Of a stretch of DNA of 7,144 nt, positions 1 to 6,583 are shown in pieces. The notes under the pieces were generated by a model, which ran no database searches, had not been told where the DNA came from, and saw only the letters and a list, made by a program, of their open reading frames with translations. The stretch comes from Polyangium sp. (in: bacteria) (GTDB taxonomy: Bacteria; Myxococcota_A; Polyangia; Palsa-1104), in assembly GCA_025450955.1 (NCBI GenBank), contig JANWLJ010000199.1, positions 1-7,144 of the forward strand, in the 5' to 3' direction. Position 1 is the stretch's first letter. Every line of letters starts with the position of its first letter. The position numbers were made by a program, and so were the translations under genes.

Positions 1-1019
1 AGCACCTGGCCGCCCGACGGAATCACCCGCTCGCGAATCCGCACGAACGTTCCATTCGACGAATTGAGATCCGAGAGCCAGTAGCGCCCGTCGCGAAACG
101 AGACGCGCGCGTGGGTGCCGGAGACGTAGCCGTCCTCGGGGAAGGTGATGTCGCCGTGCTCGCGGCCGAGGATGACCGCGTCGCCGTAGAGCGGAAACGC
201 CGAGCCGTCCTGATCGCGCCCGACCACCACCGCCAGCCGGCCCCAGTAGCCGGGGTTCGGTGAGCCGAGCACCTCGGTGCCGTCGTCGAGCGGCTCGGGC
301 GCGGGGATCGCGTCGAAGCGGAGCAGCTCCTGGCCGATGCGCACCACGTCGCCGCCCAAGAGCTCCTCCTCTTCGGTGATGCGCACGAACACGCCGTTCA
401 AGCTGCCGAGGTCGCGCACCACCAGACCGGCGGCGTTGAGCACCATCTCGGCGTGCACCGGCGAGAGATAGCCGTCGGCCTCGAACAGCGCGCCGAGCGC
501 GCGGCCGATCTTGTTTTCGCCGACGACCAAGGGATGGTCGCCGCCTTCGGTGCCGTCGGGGCGCAGGAGCACCAGGCGGCCTTCGGGCGCCGGAGCGCTG
601 GCCGCGCGCGGACTGTTGGTGATGCGCGCGGGCGCCGGCGAATCTCCGACGGGAGCGCCGCACGCGGGGCAGAATCGATAGCCGCCCGCGACCACCGTGC
701 CGCAGCTCGCGCACGCCCGCTCGGCGATCGCGGACTCGGCCGGCGCGAAGTCGTCAGAAACGATCGCGGCCGGAGCGAACGACGGAATCTCCGGATCGGT
801 GGCGGCGGGATCGGACTCGTAGGCCGGGCCCATGTCGCCGAACACCGGCGGCTCGGTCGGCAGGCGCGGCGCCTCGGCCATCATCGTCGGCGCGGTGGCG
901 AGCGGGGCGCGCGGGCCGACCGGCGCCTCGTCGGGCGACGCGCCCAGCTCGGCGCCGCAGCCGAGACAGAACTTGTAATGCGCCTGGTTGTCCTTGCGAC
1001 AGCGCGCACACACGCTCAT
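1..1019 (-). CDS. Double zinc-ribbon, double FHA-domain protein (3' end outside window)
   Basis: At least 339 residues are visible with no stop; the frame runs off the left edge. Two CxxC-x10-CxxC zinc ribbons are seen: Cys4/7/18/21 and Cys103/106/117/120. They are joined by an Ala/Pro/acidic linker of about 80 residues that is probably disordered. Two FHA domains follow. FHA1 (about 148-237) has Gly172-Arg173, Ser186/His189 and Asn208-Gly209. FHA2 (about 262 to the edge) has Gly285-Arg286, Ser300/His303 and Asn322-Gly323-Thr324. These residues form the phosphothreonine pocket in the FHA family, so a phosphopeptide-reading role in the cytoplasm is likely. No signal peptide or membrane segment is seen. 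The ATG is the only in-frame start before upstream sequence of the previous gene, and it has no good ribosome binding site of its own; a mini-ORF overlaps it. The protein is a paralogue of the gene just upstream (1066-1995), with the same domain order. Partner kinase and target are unknown. Confidence 0.9.
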   Translation of the reverse strand, partial: MSVCARCRKDNQAHYKFCLGCGAELGASPDEAPVGPRAPLATAPTMMAEAPRLPTEPPVFGDMGPAYESDPAATDPEIPSFAPAAIVSDDFAPAESAIAERACASCGTVVAGGYRFCPACGAPVGDSPAPARITNSPRAASAPAPEGRLVLLRPDGTEGGDHPLVVGENKIGRALGALFEADGYLSPVHAEMVLNAAGLVVRDLGSLNGVFVRITEEEELLGGDVVRIGQELLRFDAIPAPEPLDDGTEVLGSPNPGYWGRLAVVVGRDQDGSAFPLYGDAVILGREHGDITFPEDGYVSGTHARVSFRDGRYWLSDLNSSNGTFVRIRERVIPSGGQV

Positions 1020-1036
1020 GGCTGGTCTACACCCAT
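1016..1036 (-). other. Six-codon mini-ORF overlapping the FHA gene start (ATGA)
   Basis: The sequence reads MGVDQP then TGA. The TGA overlaps the ATG of the downstream FHA gene as ATGA. The mini-ORF has a GGGGAG Shine-Dalgarno at good spacing, whereas the FHA gene has none at usable distance. A ribosome finishing this peptide would be placed on the FHA start, so translational coupling is plausible. The peptide itself probably has no function. Chance occurrence cannot be excluded for so short a frame. Confidence 0.4.
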
Positions 1037-1045
1037 CGCGCTTTT

Positions 1046-1051
1046 CTCCCC
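1046..1051 (-). promoter_or_regulatory. Shine-Dalgarno GGGGAG serving the mini-ORF/FHA start
   Basis: On the minus strand GGGGAG is followed by nine bases and then the ATG of the mini-ORF at 1036. It lies 26 bases from the FHA ATG at 1019, too far for direct use. It is the only purine-rich ribosome-binding-like element in the 46-bp gap between the two FHA genes. Confidence 0.45.
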
Positions 1052-1065
1052 GTCGGAGCGTGCCA

Positions 1066-1995
1066 TCAAGTGATTTCGACTCGCAAGAGCTGCTGGCCGA
1101 GGAAGACGTAGTCGCCGTGGAACAGCGGCGCCTCGTCGTGCACGCGGACGAAGGTGCCGTTCTTCGAGCCGAGATCGGTGAGCTGAAAGCGCGGGCCCTC
1201 GGGCGTGTCGACCGCGCGCACGCTCGCGTGGTGGCCGGAGATGAACGGATCGTCGGGGAAGTTGACGTCGTTGTCCTCGCGCCCGAGGCTGAGCGTCTCT
1301 TCCCGCGCGCGAAACACCATCCCGGGATGGCCGCCGGCGAGCATCTGGGTGAGCGCGAGCCGCGAGGCGCGCTTGGGCGAGCCGTAGAAATAGGTGCCGT
1401 CGGGATCGGGGGTCGGCACCATGTCGGCCGCCACCGTCTCGACGCGGAGGAGCTGCTCTCCGACGAGAAACAGGCTGCCCGGCTGAAGCGTCTGCGGGCG
1501 GATGATGCGCACGAACACGCCGTTCGCGCTCCCCTCGTCGCGCACGAACAGCTTGCCGTCCTTGTAGACGAAGTTGGCGTGGCGCGGCGAGAGCAGCGGA
1601 TCTTCGGGAAACAGGATCGCGCCCTCGAGCCGGCCGGCGATGTGATCGGTGGCGGAGAGCACGTAGGAGATGCCGTCCATGCCTTCGCCCTTGATGAGGA
1701 TCAGCTTGGCGCGGCCGGGCGCCTGCATCGCGCCGAAGAACATCGTCTTGGCGCCGCCCGTCGGTTTGCGCGGCTCGGGCGCGGCGCCGTCGCTCATCGG
1801 CTTGCCGCAGCCGGGGCAGAAGCGGAAGTTGGCCGCGACCTGCGCTCCGCACGACGGGCAGGCGCGGCCGCTCGCTTGCGCCGGCTCGGCCGGACGGGCG
1901 CGGGCGATCCCGAGCGACAGCCCGCACACCTGACAGGTGGTGGCGTGAAGCGGCGACAGCCCGTCGCAGTTGTCGCACACGAGGCCGATGTTCAT
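1066..1995 (-). CDS. Double zinc-ribbon, double FHA-domain protein
   Basis: A complete 309-residue protein, probably cytoplasmic. Two zinc ribbons come first: Cys7/10/21/24 and Cys46/49/60/63. A short linker follows with a KTMFFGAMQAPG segment (83-94), then two FHA domains. FHA1 (about 96-187) has Gly121-Arg122, Ser136/His139 and Asn158-Gly159. FHA2 (about 212-309) has Gly238-Arg239, Ser253/His256 and Asn279-Gly280-Thr281. All residues expected for phosphothreonine binding are present in both, so it probably reads Ser/Thr-kinase substrates; the zinc ribbons may bind protein or nucleic acid. The start is ATG at 1995. The frame stays open upstream to 3150, but that stretch is an Arg/Ala-rich out-of-frame reading of the TPR-HEAT gene, so I do not extend it. 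The Shine-Dalgarno is weak. It lies 59 bp after the TPR-HEAT gene, in the same direction, and 46 bp before its paralogue. A candidate promoter sits in the upstream gap. Confidence 0.92.
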   Translation of the reverse strand: MNIGLVCDNCDGLSPLHATTCQVCGLSLGIARARPAEPAQASGRACPSCGAQVAANFRFCPGCGKPMSDGAAPEPRKPTGGAKTMFFGAMQAPGRAKLILIKGEGMDGISYVLSATDHIAGRLEGAILFPEDPLLSPRHANFVYKDGKLFVRDEGSANGVFVRIIRPQTLQPGSLFLVGEQLLRVETVAADMVPTPDPDGTYFYGSPKRASRLALTQMLAGGHPGMVFRAREETLSLGREDNDVNFPDDPFISGHHASVRAVDTPEGPRFQLTDLGSKNGTFVRVHDEAPLFHGDYVFLGQQLLRVEIT

Positions 1996-2027
1996 GGGCG
2001 GCGCGCTCGGCGGATCGTCACGCGGGC

Positions 2028-2058
2028 AGTATAGCAGCGAGAGCGGCGCATCGGTCAA
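2028..2058 (-). promoter_or_regulatory. Candidate internal sigma70-type promoter for the two FHA genes
   Basis: On the minus strand TTGACC (2058-2053) is separated by 19 bases from TATACT (2033-2028). TG one base upstream of the hexamer makes an extended -10 (TGcTATACT). The spacer is longer than the preferred 17, which the extended -10 could offset. The -35 overlaps the TGA of the TPR-HEAT gene. Transcription would start near 2021, about 26 bases before the ATG at 1995. If real, it would uncouple FHA expression from PilZ and TPR-HEAT expression. Confidence 0.4.
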
Positions 2059-5000
2059 TTCCGGCGCGCGCGCTCGAGCGCGTCGCGAGCCGCCTCGCGC
2101 ACGAAGCCGCTTTCGTCCTTCAGCTCGGCGGAGGTGAGCGCGGGCAAAAGCCGGCGGGCGGCGTCGGGGTGGCCGGGGCCGGGGCAGCTGAGCGCGCCGC
2201 CGAGCGCAAACGCGGCGGCGCGACGCTCGCGCCAATCGGCCGCCCCGAGCGCGCGCGTGAGCGCGTCGGCGGTCAACCGCTCGCGAGCGCCAGGCGCGCC
2301 GGCTGCCGCCGCGTTGGTCGACGGGCCGACGCAGCCGCCGAGCGCCTCCACCGTCGCCAGCCGCACCTCCGGCGCCGGATCGGAGAGCGCGGCGATCGCT
2401 CGGGGCAGACCGCCCGGAAGCTCGACCAGCACCCGCGTCGCGGCGGCGCGCACCAGCGGATCGGCATCGTGCGATCCCTTCTCGACGGCCGGGAGCAGTT
2501 GCGCGCCGAGGGTGGCGAGCGCTTTGCGATCGCTCGGCTCGAGCGCGGCGGTGGCGAGCGGCCCGAGCGCGAGCTCGCCCGACCGCCCGTCGAGATCGGC
2601 GAGCGTGCGCAGGACCACGTCGCGGTGGCGCGAGAGCGCGTCCACGATCGCTTGCGCGATCTGCGCCTCGTCGTCGCGCCACAACGAGGGCGGCACCGAC
2701 GGAGAGGTTGGGCTCGCGGCGCCGAGCCAGGCGACCCAGCCGCGCACGTCGAGGCCGTCTTCGCTTCGCGGCGGCGCGGAAAACGCGAGCGGCGCCGGAT
2801 GATGCGCGAGCGCCTCGATCGCGGCGCGCCGGACCGGATCGCGCTTGACGAAGATCGCGGTCAAAAGTGCCTGTGCCGCCTCCTTGGGAAGCGGCCCCGT
2901 CGGGGCGATCGCGCCGTAGGCCCACGCGGCTTTCGCCTCGACCTCGCCCGCGCCTTCGGAGAGCGTCTGAAGGAGCGCGCGGCGCGCGACCGCGAGCTCT
3001 CGCTCCGGCGCGCCTGAAATCGCGCCGAGCGCCACCGCGCAGGCCGCGCGCGCCACCTCGGGCTCGGCCGGATCGCGAAGCAGACGCACCACCTCGGCGA
3101 GCGGTTTGAACGAGCCGGACCCGCTTCTTTGGCGCGCGAGCCCGAGGCACGCGGTGGCGGCGACCTCGCCGTTTCCGTCGGAGAGCCCACGCACGAGCGC
3201 CGCCTCCGCCTCGGGCGCACGCGTTCGTCCGAGCCCGAACAGCGCGGCGATGCGGATCTCTTTTTCCGGATCTTCGGCCAGGTGCGCGAGCGCGCCCGCG
3301 CTCTTCGGCGTCGCCAGCTCGGCCGCGGCCAGCGCCGCGCCCACCCGCAGATCGATCGCGTCGACCGCCGGCGCGCCGGGGAGTGCGCGCGCGTGCCGCT
3401 TCGGCTGCGCCAGCTCGAGGAGCGGCCCGATCGCGCTCTCGTTGTCGAGCTGGCCGAGCAGCTCTACCGCCAGCCGCTTCTGCGCCGGCTCTCCGTCGAC
3501 CAGCACATCGAGCAGCGGCCGGAGCGCGTGCTCGCCGAGCTGCTTCAGCTTGGCCCGCGCGTTCGCGTCGCCCGCGCGCGCCGGCTGAAGGAGCGGCCCG
3601 GCATAGCGCCCGTACAGCTCGACGAGCAGGTTGCGATAGACCTTCTTGTCGGGGTGCGCGTACGCGAGCGGCCCGAGCTCATGCTCGAGCTCGGTGAGCG
3701 AGCCCAGGTACTCGTCGAGATCGAGCGCGCGCCGCGCGGCGTCGACCACCTGCTGCTCATCGGGCGCGCGCCGAATCACGTCGCGATAGAGCCGCGCCGC
3801 CTCGGCGTACTCGCCGCGCCGGAGCTGAAGGCGCGCGAGCACGAAGTGCGCCTTCCACAATCGATCGTCGAGCTCGAGCGCGCGACGGTAGGCCGCCTCC
3901 GCCCCGTCGAGCTGATCGCGTTTTTCCAGCACCTCGGCCAGCTTGAGCTGCGCCTGCGCGTCGGTGGGCCCGAGCTCGATCGCCTTCTTCGCGTAGGTGA
4001 GCGCGTCGGAGTCGCGATACAGCTCGAGCGAGAGCGCGGCGATCTGCGAATAGAGCTCGCGCGCCCGCCTTGGCGACAGCTTGGCGGCCGCCTCGAGCGC
4101 CGCGATCACCCGCTTCGGCTGATGGCGCGCGCGATAGACCTGGGCGAGGCCGATGAGCGATTCGGCGCGCGTCTCGTCGTCGGGCGCGCGATGGCCGAGC
4201 GCCTCGAGCACCGTCTCGGCCTCGTCGAGCTTGCCGAGCTTGAGCTCGCTGTCGGCGGTGAGCAGGCCATAGGCGGTCAGCGTCGCCGCGTCGCCGGCGC
4301 GATCGAAGCGGGCGCGAAAATCGGGCAGCCGCGCGGAGAGCCGTCCGGTGCGCTCGAGCGTCGCCACCCACCGCCCGCGCACCTCGAGCTCGAGCTGCGG
4401 CTGCTTCTTGGCGATCGCGCGATCGAACAGATCCTGCCACGCCGCCTCCGCCTCCCGGTCGCGGTGCATCCGCTCGAGCGCGGCGGCGAGCCCTTTTCTG
4501 AGCGCGAGATCGTCGGGCGCGAGCTTGACCGCTTTTTGATACAGCTCGAGCGCCTCGCCCGGCAGATCGTGATCGGCGTAGACGTCGGCGAGCCGCGCCA
4601 TCTCCGCCGGCTTCTTGCCGCCGAGGGTGAGCAGGCGCCGCCAGGTCGCGAGCGCCTGCTGCTTGCGCCCGCGTTGAAAATAGAGCTCGCCGAGATCGAT
4701 GAGGTGGGTCGCCTCGCTCGGCTCGAGCCGCACCAGGAGCTCCCGCTCGGCGAGCGCGAGCGCGCCGAGCCGCCGGCGCGCGGCCGGATCTACCGCGGTG
4801 AGCGACCAGCGCTGATAGAGCTCGGCGAGCTGCCCGTGGACTTGCGGATCGCGGGTCTGATGCCCGAGCCGCTCGGCGATCGCCAGCGCCTCTTTCGCGC
4901 CGTCTTGCGCCCACAATTTTTCCGCCAGCTCGAGCCGGAATTTCGGCTCTCCCGGCGCCGACGCGATCAGCTTGCGATATTCGGCGATCACCTCGGTCGG

Positions 5001-6059
5001 GCGCTGCTCGCGTTCGAGGAGCGCGATCAGATGCCGGCGCGCGTCGACGGCGCGAGCGTCCTTGGCGAGCGCCTGGCGAAAGCAGCTCTCGGCGCGCGGC
5101 GCGTCGCCGAGCTCGTCGTAGAGCCGCGCGAGCGTGTCCCACTCGTCGAAGCCGCGACCCTCGGCCGGCCAGTCGCGCTCCCAGCTGCCGGCGAGCGCGC
5201 GCAGCTCGTCGTGCGTGCGCGCGACGCCGATCAGCTTCTCGATCGCCGCGCGACGGAGATAGTGTCCGCGCGGCGCGAGCCGATACGCGCGATCGTAGGC
5301 GCTCTTGGCCCGATCGTCGGGCCCGCCCGACTCTTCGAGCTCGCCGATGCGCAGCCACGCCTGAGTGCGCGCCGCCGGATCCGCGCCGAGGTGATCCGCG
5401 ATCTTGCGCCACTCGACCGACGCGTCGTCGTACGCGCCCGCCTGCGCCAGCGCCTCGGCCAGCTCGCGCCGGGTGTCGTCGTCTTTTGGATCGAGCGCCA
5501 GCATCTGATCGAAATAGGTGCGCGCCTCCGCCACCGCCTCGGCCTTGGGCAGCCCGCGATCCGGCGCGAGCGCGAGATCGGCCAGCTTGCGCAAAAGCGC
5601 GCGCTTGGCTTTGGGATCGCGCGTCGCCTTCGCCGCCGAGAGATAGAGCGGCCGCGCCAGATCGGCCCGCTTGAGCGCGACCTCCTCGCCCGCGAGCGCG
5701 AGCTCGGCGTGCGCATCGCCCGGCCGCGCCGCCAGCGCCAGCCGATAATGATCCGCGGCGTGCGTGTGATCGCCGCGCGCGCGATACAGATGGCCGAGCA
5801 CCAGCTCGTCGGCGAAGTCGTGATGGCGCGCGGCGCGCGCGGTGTACTCGGCGGTGAGCGCGTCGAGCGTCCGGTAGCGGCGATAGAGCGTGATGAGCCG
5901 GCTGAGCGCGGCCGCGTCGTCGGGGCGAGTCGCGAGCGCGCGCTCGAGGCGGGCCACCAGCGCCGGATCGAACGGCGAGCGCGTCACCTGCCAATCGGCG
6001 CGCGCCGGCACGAGCGGCGCGACGACGAACAGAGCGAGCGCGAGCGCGATGCGGCGCAC
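2055..6059 (-). CDS. Secreted TPR-HEAT repeat scaffold protein
   Basis: A 1334-residue protein. The N-terminus has an Arg pair, a hydrophobic core and ARA before Asp (about residue 21), a Sec signal peptide with probable signal peptidase I cleavage. No lipobox cysteine or other membrane segment is seen, so it is probably periplasmic or exported. Residues about 25-770 are tandem TPR-like helical pairs; a clear example near 707-770 contains AEAAYRRALELD and YAEAARLYRDVIRRAPD. A bridge (about 775-835) leads into HEAT/PBS-lyase-like repeats (about 840-1330), for example IRIAALFGLGRTRAPEAEA near 930 and PEVRLATVEALGG near 1230. Both repeat types form protein-binding solenoids, so an assembly or scaffold role is likely; no catalytic domain is visible. 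The start is GTG at 6059: an in-frame TAG lies only four codons upstream, and no other start precedes the signal peptide. It lies 25 bp after the PilZ gene, so co-transcription is likely. The partner is unknown. Confidence 0.9.
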   Translation of the reverse strand: MRRIALALALFVVAPLVPARADWQVTRSPFDPALVARLERALATRPDDAAALSRLITLYRRYRTLDALTAEYTARAARHHDFADELVLGHLYRARGDHTHAADHYRLALAARPGDAHAELALAGEEVALKRADLARPLYLSAAKATRDPKAKRALLRKLADLALAPDRGLPKAEAVAEARTYFDQMLALDPKDDDTRRELAEALAQAGAYDDASVEWRKIADHLGADPAARTQAWLRIGELEESGGPDDRAKSAYDRAYRLAPRGHYLRRAAIEKLIGVARTHDELRALAGSWERDWPAEGRGFDEWDTLARLYDELGDAPRAESCFRQALAKDARAVDARRHLIALLEREQRPTEVIAEYRKLIASAPGEPKFRLELAEKLWAQDGAKEALAIAERLGHQTRDPQVHGQLAELYQRWSLTAVDPAARRRLGALALAERELLVRLEPSEATHLIDLGELYFQRGRKQQALATWRRLLTLGGKKPAEMARLADVYADHDLPGEALELYQKAVKLAPDDLALRKGLAAALERMHRDREAEAAWQDLFDRAIAKKQPQLELEVRGRWVATLERTGRLSARLPDFRARFDRAGDAATLTAYGLLTADSELKLGKLDEAETVLEALGHRAPDDETRAESLIGLAQVYRARHQPKRVIAALEAAAKLSPRRARELYSQIAALSLELYRDSDALTYAKKAIELGPTDAQAQLKLAEVLEKRDQLDGAEAAYRRALELDDRLWKAHFVLARLQLRRGEYAEAARLYRDVIRRAPDEQQVVDAARRALDLDEYLGSLTELEHELGPLAYAHPDKKVYRNLLVELYGRYAGPLLQPARAGDANARAKLKQLGEHALRPLLDVLVDGEPAQKRLAVELLGQLDNESAIGPLLELAQPKRHARALPGAPAVDAIDLRVGAALAAAELATPKSAGALAHLAEDPEKEIRIAALFGLGRTRAPEAEAALVRGLSDGNGEVAATACLGLARQRSGSGSFKPLAEVVRLLRDPAEPEVARAACAVALGAISGAPERELAVARRALLQTLSEGAGEVEAKAAWAYGAIAPTGPLPKEAAQALLTAIFVKRDPVRRAAIEALAHHPAPLAFSAPPRSEDGLDVRGWVAWLGAASPTSPSVPPSLWRDDEAQIAQAIVDALSRHRDVVLRTLADLDGRSGELALGPLATAALEPSDRKALATLGAQLLPAVEKGSHDADPLVRAAATRVLVELPGGLPRAIAALSDPAPEVRLATVEALGGCVGPSTNAAAAGAPGARERLTADALTRALGAADWRERRAAAFALGGALSCPGPGHPDAARRLLPALTSAELKDESGFVREAARDALERARRN

Positions 6060-6084
6060 GCCGAAAGTCTACGGGAGAGTGGGG

Positions 6085-6513
6085 CTACTGGTAGCGGTTT
6101 TTGCGGATGAGCGTGAGGATCTGCTGCAGGCGCTGGCGCTTTCGATCGATCACGTACTCGCGCAGGAGCTTCTGATGGCCGCGCGCCATGTCGACGAGCT
6201 GGATGCCGGTGCCGTGCACCATCGGCGCCCCCGCGCCGCCGACAAAACCGTCGAGCCCGAGATCGTCATAGCGGATCTCGCCGCGCGCCCAGATGGTGTC
6301 GCTGGTGCCGGGCAAGGGCAGCTCGATCTGCACGAAGCGATCGTCGCGCCCGAGCGTGAGCGGCCGGTTGCGCGCGCCGTAGACGCGATGAACATAGAGG
6401 CCGGTCGGCGACAGGTTGGTGGTGACCGCCCGATGCAGGCGATCGCGGACGTATTGGTTGAAAAAGATCTGGGCGGGGATGCGATCGTCGTCGCGCCGGT
6501 TGCGAGGCTGCAT
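6085..6513 (-). CDS. PilZ-domain cyclic-di-GMP receptor protein
   Basis: A 142-residue single-domain PilZ protein with no signal peptide, probably cytoplasmic. The two c-di-GMP-binding motifs are intact: RxxxR as Arg7-Asp-Asp-Asp-Arg11, and (D/N)xSxxG as Asn33-Leu-Ser-Pro-Thr-Gly38. The strand pattern typical of the barrel follows, with IELPLPG (63-69), ARGEIRY (76-82) and the closing HGTGIQLVDM (100-109). A strongly basic, amphipathic C-terminal helix (about 113-142) lies outside the core fold and could bind a partner or membrane. It probably changes partner interaction on binding c-di-GMP; the target is not visible from sequence. The ATG is preceded by AGGAG at five bases, which fixes the start. 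It is the first gene of the minus-strand block, with the TPR-HEAT gene 25 bp downstream, and it diverges from pgpA. Ligand binding is inferred from motifs. Confidence 0.93.
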   Translation of the reverse strand: MQPRNRRDDDRIPAQIFFNQYVRDRLHRAVTTNLSPTGLYVHRVYGARNRPLTLGRDDRFVQIELPLPGTSDTIWARGEIRYDDLGLDGFVGGAGAPMVHGTGIQLVDMARGHQKLLREYVIDRKRQRLQQILTLIRKNRYQ

Positions 6514-6518
6514 GGGTT

Positions 6519-6523
6519 CTCCT
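6519..6523 (-). promoter_or_regulatory. Shine-Dalgarno AGGAG of the PilZ gene
   Basis: AGGAG on the minus strand stands five bases before the ATG at 6513. It is the clearest ribosome binding site in the window and supports the chosen PilZ start. Confidence 0.8.
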
Positions 6524-6542
6524 GGCCGTCGAGGTCGGGTGT

Positions 6543-6561
6543 GATATGTAGGATATTGTAG
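6543..6561. repeat. Tandem direct repeat GATATGTAG / GATATTGTAG
   Basis: Two adjacent copies (6543-6551 and 6552-6561) differ by one inserted T. They form an AT-rich island in very GC-rich DNA. The right copy covers the -10 hexamer of the PilZ promoter, and the left copy covers the predicted transcription start. The position would suit an operator in the divergent PilZ/pgpA gap. With two short copies, chance plus promoter composition remains a fair explanation. Confidence 0.4.
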
Positions 6562-6583
6562 TACCCATGGTAGCGGTGGTCAA
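6555..6583 (-). promoter_or_regulatory. Sigma70-type promoter of the PilZ/TPR-HEAT/FHA block
   Basis: On the minus strand TTGACC (6583-6578) is followed by exactly 17 bases and TACAAT (6560-6555). Each hexamer differs from consensus by one base. The predicted start near 6548 gives a 5' untranslated leader of about 35 bases containing the AGGAG site. The -35 lies inside the first codons of pgpA as called from its ATG, so the two divergent genes share this DNA. Confidence 0.65.

Noticed and set aside
988..2034. Plus-strand frame of 348 residues opposite the first complete FHA gene.
   Set aside because: Its composition is rich in Arg/Ala/Val/Glu with no recognisable domain, and it covers a well-supported minus-strand FHA gene.
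1996..2054. Possible terminator between the TPR-HEAT and FHA genes.
   Set aside because: I saw no convincing GC-rich hairpin followed by a T run on the minus strand; the gap looks like a promoter region instead.
1996..3150. Upstream extension of the 309-residue FHA protein to a 694-residue frame.
   Set aside because: The added sequence is an out-of-frame, Arg/Ala-rich reading of the HEAT region. The zinc ribbon begins directly after the ATG at 1995.
3757..5994. Minus-strand 745-residue frame within the TPR-HEAT gene.
   Set aside because: It is a frame-shifted reading of the TPR region, nearly all Arg/Ala/Gly/Ser, with no motif and no start context.
3129..6110. Plus-strand open frame of 993 residues opposite the TPR-HEAT gene.
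   Set aside because: It is an antisense shadow: extreme third-position G/C removes stops from the opposite strand. The product is a low-complexity Arg/Glu/Leu/Ala string with no domain or motif. The minus frame has a signal peptide and clear TPR/HEAT repeats.
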